A DNA stretch of 64,000 nucleotides from Gymnopus androsaceus JB14. Its lineage: Eukaryota > Basidiomycota > Agaricomycetes > Agaricales > Omphalotaceae. Location of the stretch: positions 1-64,000 of the forward strand of contig ML769463.1 in the NCBI GenBank assembly GCA_009733575.1, read 5' to 3'. The notes below the pieces were generated by a model, which was given only the letters and a program-made list of their open reading frames with translations, did not search any database and had not been told where the DNA came from. The position numbers and the translations under genes were made by a program. Shown in pieces: positions 44,737 through 56,174 of this stretch (its first letter is position 1; each line of letters begins with the position of its first letter).

Positions 44737-45535
44737 TTATCCAGAGACGGCGGTCAAGGGAAGGAAACAATCGATCAGTGCATTGGCAGCACCATCTTGA
44801 GAGTTATCGGTGGAGCCGTGAACGATTCCAAAAGTTGATTGAGGGTTGAGTTATCGCTTGCTGTACCTGTGAGGGTGCCAACAAGTTGTTCTTGACTACT
44901 CTGAGCTGTAGCAAGCTATAGAAAACGGGGAGGTCAATATGATGCATTGGAGTAGCATAGTAGATGGGGCTACAAACCAATGCAAGTTGAGGTTGGGCGA
45001 ATGAACCGTCGTCAGCTATTCCAGTCGCCATTTGGATCTGAAGGGAGGATGCTAATCGCTGATTAATTCAAAGTCGTTGGGGGAAAAAAGCAAAGCTTAC
45101 TGTTCAAAAATTGTGTCAATCTAGTGATACCATCCTGAATGTCGCTGGCAGCACCTCCAGAAGCAAGAAGCGACTGGATCGTAAGGACTGAAGCTTGTTG
45201 GCCGATACCGACAATGACGTTAGCCTGCAAACCAGCTGCCAAACTCTGGTCGCCTTGGTCACAAGGACGGGTACGAGTAGATGATGCTGCAGTGACGGTT
45301 GAGGACGCGGTCGAGTTGGACGTCGCAGAGGCAGTGGAATTGGAGGCCGTAGAAGCAGTGGAATTGGAGGTCGCAGCAGCAGTGGAATTGGAAGTTGCTA
45401 GCCACCGCTGTCACGGCGTTACCTTTCTTGGCCCTGGTAGTCATAAGCCCTCGACGGCCCAAAGGAGTCGCTTCGACTGCTACCTACTAGGACCAAGAAC
45501 ACAGCAGCCACAAAGATGTTTAGACTGAAACGCAT
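44737..45535 (-). pseudogene. Decayed gene for a secreted Ser/Thr/Asn-rich protein
   Basis: The minus strand begins with a signal peptide (MRFSLNIFVAAVFLVLVG) from the ATG at 45535. The frame then shifts to ATPLGRRGLMTTRAKKGNAV and again to a repeated NSTA block (SNSTAAATSNSTASTASNST). It continues through TRPCDQGDQSLAAGLQANVI and SGGAASDIQDGITRLTQFL, then two more exons. The last changes frame once more near 44820 to reach STDNSQDGAANALIDCFL and a stop at 44737. With three frame breaks it cannot make the product. The NST repeat would be heavily N-glycosylated. No family name known to me. Confidence 0.6.
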
Positions 45536-46458
45536 GATGAACAAGTAGGCGAAAAAGGAAGGTGTGCTTTGAGATAGAACGTAAATATGCTCTGTTGAAA
45601 AAAAATTCGATTGGTCAGTGTCCACTGGTAGGTCAGAAGAGAACACGAACTCTCGGAAGCAGGCAGAAGAGTCAGGAAAGTACTCCTAGTTGAGGAAGGA
45701 AGGATGAGAAAGGAGAGGAATATAAAGAGCCTAGCTCTGGAAGAGGGAAAAAACAAGGTGAAATGCAAACCTGATCCCCGTGAGGCGACTTAAATACCTT
45801 CGTCCTTATATTAAAATGCCTCAGGAGCCTCCCTAGATCAGAAAACTATGGACTGAATGCAGAATGTCCATGGAAACGCAGGTAAGCGCGTGAGAGGGCG
45901 TCATGTTCATTGTTATAGAGGCACGGATTCACCGGAGTCGGATAGGGTGGAATTGGAATACGTTTACGCGCACCCAATCGCGCCTGAAAAAACATATTAT
46001 TAGCAGCGCATCGTGACAAAAACGCCAAGCTTTTACTGTACTGAAGATAAAAATAACATACATACATTGATTCTCGCTGGGCCAACGCTGGCTGCTCTCC
46101 ATTATTTGCAGGATGAGATTATATTAAGAATAATTGCAGATTGTTTTGTGAAGAGACTTTATGATGCACTGCTAATAAGCTCGAAAGACTCGAGTCTAGG
46201 AAGGCGTTCGGTGCATCCTGGTAATAAGACCAGACTTGCTATTGTGAAGAGGATACACCAAGTTCAGTGCTATCGAAGCTATTCTGTCGAGGGACTGAAC
46301 GAGCGTGTGGCATATAAACGCGGCAACGCCAGTTATCTTGGCACTTACTGTGATTGGCTCAATGACTGTCCGGACTCACGTGTGAAGCTTGAAGGGCGGC
46401 GCGCGGAGGGCCTGTACTACAATTTCCAATCAACTTATTGTACAAACTTAGAGACCAC
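45536..46458. other. Intergenic with a doubtful short frame
   Basis: A minus-strand stretch at 45846-45980 reads ARLGARKRIPIPPYPTPVNP and continues for about 26 more codons after a good acceptor (ttttttcag). It could be the last exon of a small gene, but the upstream exon does not join in frame, so I do not call it. Confidence 0.3.
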
Positions 46459-47998
46459 TCAATCTCTGGATCCGTATCCATCCTGGCCGGAAACAACACC
46501 ATACGCTGGTCCTCCCTTCCCGAACATTTGCTGCAAATCTGCAACGAGCTGCTTGGGTTGCTCGTACGCAGCGAAATGACCACCAGTATCGTTATGCTCT
46601 GCTTCAAAGACGGCATTTCCAATGTGAGGATACCAGCTGCCAATCGCGGTAAGCATTGCTATGATGTATCCAAGCATTATGATTTAATTTACATACCTCT
46701 TCGGAACGCGTCCAAACTCCTTTGGGAAGATGGAGGTTCCCAAAGGGATGGTTGGGGGAGACGACTCATTCACCATCCCTTGCCTGATGCACATATCCTC
46801 GTAATAAATTCTGATAGAGGCTGCAGGACCAGCACGAGAGAACCAATAGATTGATACCCAGGTAAGAACTGTTCCAACTTGGTAAGCCATTCAAAGCTCA
46901 AACACTGATTCAACTGAGTGTACAACCTTCATCGTCAGTCCAAGGATAATTATCAGCCCATGCCACAAGCTTTTCGTAGATCCATGCAAGCAGTCCAACA
47001 GGTGAATCTGCCAGGCTATATCCCAACGTCTGAGGTTTCGTTGACTGCACTAGGTTATATCCGGACCCTAACTGCATGAACTCCTTCAAGCGTTCAAGAC
47101 CTTCCTTTTCAAAGGGGGTGTATAAGTTGGATTCAATAGAAGGAGTTCCATGGACCTCGAGGAAGTTAACATGCCAGGCTTTCGCGTGCTTTCCTCCGTA
47201 TCGGCGGGCAATTTCACGTGTAATCTTTCGAAAATCGAACAAGATTGGCAACTCACTTCCAGCTGGCAAAAATTTACTAACATTGAAACCCCAATCCCCT
47301 CCTTGTGTCACTAGGGACGAAGATAACCTCAGATACATAGAACCAAACTTCTGCTTCCCACACTCACCGTATTCCTTGTATCCGAGGGCAAGCATCAACT
47401 TGTGCGCGACCTGTACGTACTATCAGTCCAGGCATGATCAGCTACTCAATTAACGTTTTCACCTCAGCATACTGCACAAATGAAAACCCCTTCTTCTTAG
47501 CTCCCTCAGAGAATCCGTACCCAGGCAGACTTAGGGCTACAACATCAAATGTAGGTAGAGTAGAATCTTCATATGCTTTCGTCAATAAAGGAATAATCTT
47601 TCGTGCTTCTAAAAAGCTTCCTGGCCCTGTATAGTACAATCAGATCAGATCAGGAATTGAGAACGAATTTTTGACCACTTACAACCATGCACAAAAAGGA
47701 GGGGGATCCCTTGTACCTCCTTCTCGCTTTTCTTATGAACATAGTGTATATTCAAAGCTCCGAATCCGTCGACCTCGATATCGCGCGTAAATTGAGGTAG
47801 CGTTTCGTTGAGTTTCTGTTCTTCCTTTCTCCAATCAAATCCATCGCGCCATCGAGCAACAAGCCTCTTGATGTCCGCCAACGGCACGCCATAATCCCAT
47901 CCAGCCTCATCCAGTTCATCAGGAAATGTTGTGAGCTCGAGCCTGGACTTGAGAGCGGAGAGAGCAGTGGAAGAGATAGAAATCTTAAAAGATGACAT
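46459..47998 (-). CDS. Epoxide hydrolase, microsomal (EPHX1) type
   Basis: Alpha/beta hydrolase that opens epoxides to diols. The N-terminal EHN lid domain is present (FPDELDEAGWDYGVPLADIK, RLVARWRDGFDWRKEEQKLN). The oxyanion region is HGWPGSFLEARK, split by an intron. Then come YGFSEGAKKKGFSFVQYAE and the nucleophile motif TQGGDWGF, assembled across an intron. The charge-relay His is in EHNDTGGHFAAYEQPK. Six or seven exons join in frame, and the stop is at 46459. The product is about 410 residues, normal for fungal members. No N-terminal membrane anchor is seen, so it is probably soluble. Together with the small two-TM gene at 34 kb it is one of the few intact genes in the repeat island. Confidence 0.9.
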
Positions 47999-48357
47999 GT
48001 TGGGGAAGGAGGAAACTTAGAAAGTGTTTGACCAGGTTATTTAATAATCATAAGTAGATGGCTTGAGTCAAGAGGTGACTCACGAGGTGAGTCGCGCGCC
48101 GCACACGAACATGATTTTATCGTTTAGCGCTGGCTCTAGCCTTCATCAACTTGTATCATTATTAATGGTCCGAGTGCTTAACTCCGGAGTATTCGGTGTG
48201 AGTATTCGGTGTGCAAGCACCATTATCTCGGGTCCCTAACTGCAAGGACCAGCTCGCAACACAGTGTAGTGCCGCACTGGGATAATCTCCGGAGTGGTTT
48301 CCGGCGTTCAGCACTTTCCATGCTTGCCTGAATTTGAAAAGTACCAGGAGTATTTAT
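47999..48357. other. Intergenic upstream of the epoxide hydrolase
   Basis: Promoter side of the hydrolase. It has a short direct repeat GAGTATTCGGTGT (near 48186 and 48201) and nothing else recognisable. Confidence 0.4.
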
Positions 48358-48510
48358 GGACATGAACTTGGATGTCGACCTCAACCACCTGGTGCGATTC
48401 CCACTCTCGTCAACCGAAGCTGGCCTTGAGACCAAAATTTCTGCTCGGATTCAATCCTATTTTCTTGCTACTACTACCTTATTTTCCTCAGTGCTATGTG
48501 CCATGTCGGT
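48358..48510 (+). repeat. Dispersed repeat, copy 2 (matches 33571-33740)
   Basis: Starts GGACATGAACTTGGATGTCG and runs in an open frame (NHLVRFPLSSTEAGLETKIS). It aligns with the more decayed copy at 33.6 kb, including the flanking GTACCAGGAGTA. Confidence 0.7.
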
Positions 48511-49104
48511 GCTTCTCCTATTTCTGTCACCAATGGCAACAGCACCTCTCTCCGAGCACGCAACCTTTCCATCGATTGCTCCGACTTGTTTTTATTCGGT
48601 TGGCGAATTGTGAACGAGGTGAGCTTAGTCTTAGGTTGCTTGAACATCATCTTCTTTGTATTTATAGCCTAAAGCTAAGGAATATAATGAGAAAGGGGAG
48701 CTCACCAATGTCCTGGCATCGCAAACAGCTCTTGGAGACGGATCGTGTTTTTCACCAGTGAGCAATACTCATCGTCCCGATTGAGTGAAGAAAGGACCTG
48801 CCTACGAGGTATATACACTTCTTGGGCTGAAATTCAAGCTGATGATACCTTTGATTTTGGACCGAAGTGTGCCATCAGTGGATGGTCCAACGCTATCATA
48901 GTATCAAAGCCGCCCGAAAGGTGTGCTGTGTTTAAAAATCAAGTAATTGTTTTTAGGCGACGCCAGAATTCCTCAAAGAAGAGCTCGGAAAGCATACCCA
49001 AAGCATACCTTGATAGTTCTACAGCCATCCTCTCTACTGAATACACGATGGTTGGTCGCAAACCACGCATCATGACCTGCCAAGGACGCATTCCGTCCTC
49101 ACTA
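48511..49104. other. Gene-like remnants, no intact gene
   Basis: Short frames (for example one containing GWSNAIIVSKPPERCAVFKN at 48877) suggest an eroded coding region continuous with the repeat at 49105, but no model can be built. Confidence 0.35.
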
Positions 49105-49385
49105 CCTTGTTGAATCCGATATCCCAATTCCAGAACATGGAACAAACACTTTGGGCCTCAAGGTGCTCTGTGTTCTCTGGGGTAAGTTGCTAGTATGTCT
49201 CTTGAACCAACTTATGAGGCGAAGCAGACTCTGATCTTTTCTATACTTAGGATGTTCTGAAAAAAACACCATTTGTTGAATGGCACGAGTTAGGCATTCC
49301 CGGCTGGCCTCCGAATCTTGCAGAACATTTTTCTGCTTACGAGGGGTACACTGAATGGGTGAAAGTATTGTTGGAAAGAAAGAGT
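49105..49385 (+). repeat. Dispersed gene-derived repeat, copy 2 (matches 43920-44240)
   Basis: The better preserved copy. After an apparent intron acceptor (atacttag, 49243-49250) a reading phase encodes DVLKKTPFVEWHELGIPGWP and then AYEGYTEWVKVLLER. Unknown family. Confidence 0.75.
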
Positions 49386-50333
49386 AGTACTACTTAGTCC
49401 ATAGTTGAACGTCAAGTGGTCGACGTCCTGACTGATCAAACTTAATGTGAGAAATGAAATGGTAATTGTCTTAAAATGTTTTTGGCCAAGTTTTGAATTG
49501 CTTTTGAATAGCTCTAAGTACGTCTCAAAATCGTTTTGAGGCACATAACTAATACACTCTATTCATTCCGTTTCTGTTGACGCTTGAGATATCGATGCAT
49601 ATAGGTATCATTGGCATCCTTCCCGACGGGCTCAAAGACTCAATTCTGCTCCTATAAAAACCCTAGCCTCCTTTGAGCATCCTCCAGCGCTCCAAGTCCT
49701 TCTCAAACACAGATGGCCTGTTTTTCGTCACATCCTACCAGTCAAACCACGTAGCTCGAACATTATCCCTCATGAAACTCCTCCTTCTACGTGGCGAGTC
49801 AAGTACTAAGCGTCATAGCAGATAGTGCTGGTGAGTACTCGTTACCCTGTCAAACCTTTTGGTGGTTTACATTTGGCTTCAGGGAAAAATGAAGAGTCCT
49901 ACAACGTAGGCAGTGATTATAAATGGATCGAGGAAAATAAAAGCAAATCAGTTACCTTCACTCAATACAGTGGGAAAGTCCTTTGATTCTTGGAGTCGAA
50001 TCAATAGCTAATGAATTACCAGAATGTCAATTGGGAGGGACTTCCAAAATAAACATTGAGGCTCGTCACGGACACGGGCACGCAGGTGGTGGAGGTGGCG
50101 AAGGTCATGGTGGTGATGATGGGGGAGCAGATGATCAGGAGGATAAGCCAGCGATGAGCTGTGTAGCAGAATCAACCGAGTTAATATGTCAATAAATCAG
50201 AGAACATTAGATGTTTGTGGAACTAGCAAGGTTTGTGAAGTGAACGGCATCGAGGCCATGATTCAAAGCCCAGATGAGAACTTGATTTTTCCCAAACCAC
50301 GGCATTCAATCAATCACTGGCAGTTATTTATCA
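49386..50333. other. Intergenic, no gene called
   Basis: Contains a His/Gly-rich short frame (HGHGHAGGGGGEGHGGDDGG near 50069) that I could not link to a gene. It is the 3' flank of the phosphatase gene. Confidence 0.35.
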
Positions 50334-51633
50334 TCAGTGTAAGCTTCTAACAAGATCTCTAAACTTCCATCCACGTTTGCGGTTGGAGCCGCTAAATAAA
50401 TGCAAACAGAAAATCACCGTTCAATTTCTGCGACCAGCAAGAGATTACAAGTGTACATACCAGATCTCAGTACTTCAACTGACTGGCGCGCGGATATGCC
50501 CCTTGAGAACATCACTGGAATCATGAATGAATGGTACACAGAAAGAAATAAACATAAACCCTCACAATATGCACAGGCTACGACATGACCTCTAATCTCA
50601 TCTTTGCAATGCACCACCACCCTTGGTTTGCAATCCGCCTCGGTTGTTAAAATATCATGGATCCATTTAACTATAGAAGGTAGCTGACCAAAGAGCTTTT
50701 GCAGTGCCGCTTCACCATCGTTACTCGGAAGCTCGAGATGACGATACTTATCCTCTGGAAGTCCAAAGCTTGGAGGGATCTGGGTAGGGGATATTGATAA
50801 TATTTTGAAGGTCCCGTAGTCAAGGAAGAGCTGCGAGAAGATATCGCATATGTCGTCGTCTTTGAAATATCTACAACAGTAATGATCAGCCTATGCCCCT
50901 CAGAGCGAAACAGTACTACACGTATTCAAAAACAGTTGATGCCGGACAACTTCTACGAGTTCCACACCCTGCTCCGCTATTATCCAGTGTGTGATATCCC
51001 GCTCACGGATTTCTTTCCAGGCCTGGTAGGCTGGTGAGCTGACATCGATTGTATAGCCGCAGGAGGACCAGGCATCAAGTTGTTTAAGGAAGCCAGGGTT
51101 CGGCCGTGCAATGGGTCGCTCTGCTATATGTTTGAACAAGAAATGCAACAAATAGAAATAAACACTTGCTTGCTTTGACGAATTGAAGTGCAGTAGTAGA
51201 GTTCATCCTCAGTTTCCGCATAACTAGGTATCCTTAAGCAGGCGACTAAAAGTGGTATTCACTTTATAACTCTCACCGTAAGCACAAACCACAGTCACAG
51301 ATCTGCTTGCGCCCTCATTGCAATGCACCAGCACTCTCCCGCCCCCCTCCAGTGCATCGTCTATCCAATCTGAAGTTCTTGGGAAGTAGATGAGCAGATT
51401 TTCGAATTCTCGGTCGGGGAGATCAATTTGCAAGTGATTTGCCACTGGATTAGTGAACGTGGGCACAGCTGGTGGAGTTATGCTGAGGACATGCGTGATA
51501 TCCAGCTTGGAGCGAATTTCTTGGGATTTGGCGGTTTGACGCTGTAAGGATTGGCGTTAGGCAGGAAGAGATTAGATAAGTATACTTACTTTGATAGATA
51601 TAGCTGGTTTTCGAGTATTTCAGACGCGCTCAT
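50334..51633 (-). CDS. Protein with two tandem dual-specificity phosphatase domains, second P-loop degenerate
   Basis: The first domain has EIRSKLDITHVLSITPPAVP, HLQIDLPDREFENLLIYFP, the P-loop VLVHCNEGASRSVTVVCAY and the helix LMRKLRMNSTTALQFVKAS, then RPNPGFLKQLDAW. The frame continues through a correct splice (...NT|YFKDDDICDIF) into a second copy of the fold. This has YGTFKILSISPTQIPPSFGL, DKYRHLELPSNDGEAALQKL, VVVHCKDEIRGHVVACAY, and LMFSRGISARQSVEVLRSAA, ending ...LEAYTDDK at 50334. In the second P-loop only four residues separate Cys and Arg (normally five), so it is probably inactive. Intron 1, after MSASEILENQLYLS, leaves a 1-nt phase mismatch, so either the start exon is different or a frameshift lies there. 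Substrates unknown. Confidence 0.75.
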
Positions 51634-51701
51634 TGTGGTCACTAGTCAAGTTACGATAAGTTATAAGACGGGGCAGTGCGGGCGCAAGCCGGTGGGCGAC
51701 T

Positions 51702-52255
51702 GTGGCGACTCGTGATATGGACAATGCCTCAAGGTCGGTACCGACCACGAGGGAAGTGGAGACATCATGGATTAGGCTGCTTGAAGTTGGTAACGACTTT
51801 GAAAGAGCATGCGACAGTTTCATTGACACCGTGAAGCAAGACAACAGGATCGAGCTCGCTAGTACATGCACACGAACCATTAGCTGCTCTAATCCTCACA
51901 ACAAACATCTCAAAGTCCCTTCCGCGCATCTCCTAGCAGCAACTCGGCGCTGACTACAAATGCCATCGAAGAGATTAGCGAAATGGGCCCAGTATTTGTC
52001 GAGCGCAGGAGCTTGGAGAAGAAGTATAGGATCCGAGGAAGAAGCACATTGAAGATTGTTCTATGGGTACAGGAACCAGAGGCCCATGCGCGCGAGTGGT
52101 ATACGGTCAAAAGAAGAGCAATGGCTACCTATGACCCGGAACTAGGTGGACTGGAGGCATCCGATGCACAGTCTTCACATAACGTATTCGATCTAGAATG
52201 TGAATGTCCAGTACTGAGTATCGTATGGGATTTAACGTTCGGCGATCGGGAATGA
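51702..52255 (+). CDS. Small hypothetical protein, two exons
   Basis: Exon 1 (51702-51861) begins MATRDMDNASRSVPTTREVE. A 110-nt intron with donor gtacat, a CTGAC branch site and acceptor cgaag leads in frame to exon 2 (51972-52255). Exon 2 reads ISEMGPVFVERRSLEKKYRI, then LKIVLWVQEPEAHAREWYTV, and ends ...DLTFGDRE. The 147-residue product has no signal peptide or membrane segment and no family I know. Its start is 68 bp from the divergent phosphatase gene start. Two clean exons support it, but it could still be chance. Confidence 0.4.
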
Positions 52256-52433
52256 TGTGAAACTAGAAGTAGAAATTGGTTCGGTAATGCGAGGGGCGAG
52301 CCCACATAAAAAGTGAGGAGTTGACGCAAGGCAAGGGATTCTGAAGGAAGATGCTCAGGAGTAGTGCAGGATGAACTGAGGTGACTAATTAGACGCTCAG
52401 CACTGTTCTTCCTTTCATGTTGGCCGCGTTATA

Positions 52434-54442
52434 ATGCGTGGTTTCCATATTCATCTTGTTCTAAACACGAAGAATCAAAGCTCATCTCAATCTCCCTTCA
52501 TTCCCGACTCGATATTCGACAAATTGCCCGCCCAACCACCCAAACCGACGAATCGAAAGAACGCGACTTTCAACCCGCATCAGAAAGACTATAGATTTGG
52601 TCCTATTCGTATTGATTGGATGGATTCAAATATCCCTGCTTCTACTCTCTCCCAAAGCTCCACTGGAAAGGAGAAGGACAACAGAGTTGACGGTACGTCG
52701 CTGCCAACCAGGTGATATCATTTTCTAACATAACCTACAGGACACGCACTTGCACAGTTTGTCGCAAATGAGACCATCTCTGGCTCTACGAATCTACCGG
52801 AGGGCGTCATTCATGTATTTCGAGACTGTGCAAAACCATCAGAAGAGTCCACTTCGAGACCTGGTTACAGACGGAGTGATATTGGCGGTCCTAGCTGTAC
52901 CTTCGTGGATGGCTCCTTCCGATTTCCTAGCCTTTGTTGCTCCTGCAGCAGATACAATCTCACATTTGCGTATATTGAGGTTCGTGATCTTAACCTTTTG
53001 GCGAACTGTTGGCTGAAATACTTGTTAGAGACTGTGTACCCAATCGTTCGATTAGCTCTCATCAAGTTTCAAAAGCCAGAAGATGCTTCGGAATTTGTGG
53101 AAGCTTACTAACGGGAGACCTTTCAATTCCATGGAGGTAAAGCAATACTTATATGTGCATCCAATCTTCCTGATCGTCGTTCCAGCCCGAAATTTGCAAC
53201 GTTGTGCATGTTCTTTCTGTTAAACTTCAAGCTGAAGACACAGTGTCGCAAGGAGTTGCTCAGTTTGTATCGTCTCCGAGCAATATGTATGAACTACCCA
53301 CTTGTCCAGTCTGTCTCGATAGAATGGATATGGCTGTCACGGGCCTCATTACCGTACCCTGCTCACACACTTTCCACTGCATGTGTCTAAGCAAATGGGG
53401 AGATAGCCGGTAATTCTCTCGTCATTTGTTCGTTAATATGTTTCTGACAATAAATGAAGGTGTCCTGTTTGTAGATATTCTCAAAACCTCATGTCCTCTC
53501 ATCCGTTATCGTCGTCTTCGACTCGGCCTACTCCCATTCCATTCGCCAATCCATCTACTGACAATATGTCTTCCTGCTCTGCTTGTTCTTCCACAACCAA
53601 CCTTTGGATCTGTCTCATATGTGGAAATGTCGGTTGTGGGCGATATGGCCGAGCTCATGCACAAAGCCATTACCAAGCTACTACACACCTTTATGCGCTG
53701 GAGCTCGAAACACAGCGCGTGTGGGATTACGCAGGTGATGGCTATGTGCATCGACTCATTCAAAACAAAGCCGACGGTAAACTGGTCGAGCTTCCGAGTG
53801 CTGCTACGTCGATGAGCACGAGTCCTCGAGAAGGTGGTCTTGGTCCTAGTGCAGCTGATGCCCTAGGCGCGGAAAAGATAGAAGCAATCGGCATCGAATA
53901 CTCATATCTACTCACTTCGCAGTTGGACTCCCAACGAGCCTACTACGAAGATCAAACAGCGGAACTGCAGATTCAAGTCGGAGAGCTGAGAGGGTTAGTG
54001 GAACGGTTGACGAAACAATTGGACAAGGAGAAAGTCGCGTCGACGGAAGCGGAGAAGGAACGACGGTTGTCGGATGAGGAGCGGTTAGCCGAGCTTATCA
54101 AAGAGAGAACCAAGGCAGAAGGTAGAGCGGAAAAGATGACAGAGCTCGCTCGCAAGCTGGAGAAAGATTTGAGAGGGGAAAGGGCGGTTAGTGAAGGTCT
54201 GATGAGTAATTTGGCCAAAATGAAAGAGAAAGCCGAGGCTGTGGACAAGGACAGAGAGGAATTTAGGTTAAAGATTCGTGAGCTGGAGGACCAGCTTAGA
54301 GACGTGATGTTCTTCCTGGAAGCAAAGACACAGATCGAGCAAGGTGGAGGTGTTGTAGGGTGAGGCGGCGGGAGGGTCGATTGAAATGCCTCCACAACCG
54401 CCTCAAGCATCAAGCAAGAAGAAGAAGGCCAAGAAATCGTAA
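52434..54442 (+). CDS. ETP1: BRAP2/Etp1-like RING and ZnF-UBP protein, with apparent frameshifts
   Basis: Homologue of human BRAP and yeast Etp1, ubiquitin ligases with a ZnF-UBP domain. In order: MRGFHIHLVLNTKNQ, the BRAP2 N-terminal domain (GVIHVFRD, then GVILAVLAVPSWMAPSDFLA), KFQKPEDASEFVEAY, NGRPFNSME, and EICNVVHVLSVKL. Next is a RING-H2 finger (CPVCLDRMDM...[21 protein letters not shown]). The ZnF-UBP reads CSACSSTTNLWICLICGNVG and HAQSHYQATTHLYALELETQ. A long coiled coil follows (53930-54330). The frame seems to gain one base at about 53052, about 53110 and about 54363. Dropping one base at each site restores conserved residues, including a KKKKAKKS tail ending at 54442. A fourth frame change near 52830-52870 can be an intron of 43 nt. 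Either the gene is decaying or the sequence has indels here. Confidence 0.8.
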
Positions 54443-54523
54443 AATCCAGTGCGACTCTTAATTAATGTCTAGAAGTATTAAAGAATAATTTACAGTATGT
54501 ACTTGCTTTATAAGAGAGCGTCT

Positions 54524-56174
54524 CTAGTAATATATAGCGGTGGGATGTTCCTCTCTAAATGATGTTTCTATGATAGCATCGACCTCCAACTCATACCTTT
54601 CTACCCTCATAGGGTATTGACCAATATAACACCTCTTCAATTGGCTGAACGTCTGCGCATAAGCTTTTGCAAGTTTGATCATCTTTTGCCGATGCCACCT
54701 TTCCCAAGCAGCTTTCCTCAGCTTCCTTTGGAGAGACAGAGCCTGGTCGAATGACGTATCGACGTACGCTAGATTGAAGACCTTGTTCAACAGAGCTCGT
54801 TCGTCCGGCATCAGGTAATCCTGAAAGTCTATGTTGCAAGGAAGGATAGAGTTGACATAGTATCTTTCGACGGAGGAATCAACCAGAGGATGATTATGGA
54901 CCTCGTATGAGTCTCGGGAAAACATTAGACATTCGAGCTGCTGAAGGGAACGGAGAGTATCAAGCAGCACCTCATGCTCAATCTTCCAGCTGTTGCACCA
55001 GCCGAGTTGGCTTCCTGCAGAAATCCAAAGCTTTCGCAAACGATGCAAGTTTCCGATAACCGAGAGGGATGTTTCCGGTATGCTGGTGGAATCCCAAACC
55101 AGATGGAGCGAGGTAAGGTTGATAAAGTCGAATTTAAGGAGGGGTATGATTCTGGTGTCAATGATTGTGGGTGGAAGTGGTCGACCAATTGACAATGAAT
55201 GAATCTGGGGATTGGCCTCTATGAATGGTATAAGATCTTCTTCGACCGCGTTCGGTTGGTTTATCCAAGAAAACGATTCCATAGACTGCAGATGACCTCG
55301 ATGTACCAAAAACTTGGCCGTAGCATGGTCTGAGCTACTGACTTCCAGTGAACAGACACGACTGGTTTGGTGACAAGAAGGATGAGAGAATGCTAGAATC
55401 CCCCATAGGCACCGCATCCAAGCGTAGATTTCGAAGACGCGGGAAAGTAATAGTTTCCCAACCAAAGGATTGGTAAGGAAGGTAATCGTGTCCCTTTCCA
55501 AGACAAGGTCTGCAGCGTTCGGGGAAACCGCTCGAAGCATATCCGTCATGATAGTGGTAGCAGTAGCGCATTCCTCCAAATCCAACATCCATTCCACATC
55601 CAGCACCAAACTCTCAATGGACCACCTGAAATTGCCGTAGAAATCAAACACGTCCAGACCAGAGTCGAATAGCGCACGATTGATCACGATATGACGTCGC
55701 GCTGGAGGAAGTTATCGAGTGCATCAACTCGGGAGGAATTTTAACTCGGCTTTGCCAATTAAAGCTCTCGAGGTTTGGTAATGAATTGTTGAGGACGATA
55801 GCAAGAGCCTGAAGATACGCGTCTTGCGCGCCCCTCGATCCAGGAAGCTGTTTGTATAAGGCAGCTAGATTCGGAAAGTGCGCCAAACGCGTCTCGGTCA
55901 ACAGAGGGGAGCCGATATCGACAGTAACATGTCGAATACACGGGCCCAGTGCTTGTGTGGAGTCATTCCGAGTTTCATGCATTTCTGCTAGTAGCGACTC
56001 TAGAATGCCCAAAGACACGTCGCTGAAAGTAAATTTCACGTTGAAGAACTGTACGGAACGTGCTAGCTGGCGACAGTCGCGGTCGACGAGAGCGAGTGTC
56101 TCCAAGTCGGAAGATGGAATATGGGGTGCTACATCCTGGAGAACTTCGACGGGAAGTCGGAATAATGGGAACAA
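54524..56174 (-). CDS. F-box-like/LRR-like protein, frameshifted
   Basis: The minus strand begins in an F-box-like stretch (FPLFRLPVEVLQDVAPHIPS, then LETLALVDRDCRQLARSVQF). It continues as a Leu-rich protein to PPELMHSITSSSA near 55710. The frame then changes by one base into INRALFDSGLDVFDFYGNFR and stays open to the stop at 54524, passing WSIESLVLDVEWMLDLEECA and HRLRKLWISAGSQLGWCNSW. No intron with GT-AG ends of the right length fits the junction. No ATG is found at the 5' end: an acceptor (gttaacag) about 33 bp upstream of 56174 suggests a missing first exon. It could be a functional gene with a sequence error, or an early pseudogene. Confidence 0.6.

Noticed and set aside
45139..45528. 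Plus-strand frame with VELEVAAAVELEV-like repeats
   Set aside because: It is the complement of the Asn-Ser-Thr repeat of the minus-strand secreted-protein pseudogene.
45846..46085. Possible small gene ending in a Pro-rich exon
   Set aside because: The good acceptor is not matched by an in-frame upstream exon, so no complete model can be supported.
46013..46579. 188-codon plus-strand frame antisense to the epoxide hydrolase end
   Set aside because: It overlaps conserved coding sequence on the other strand, has no recognisable domain, and its composition looks random.
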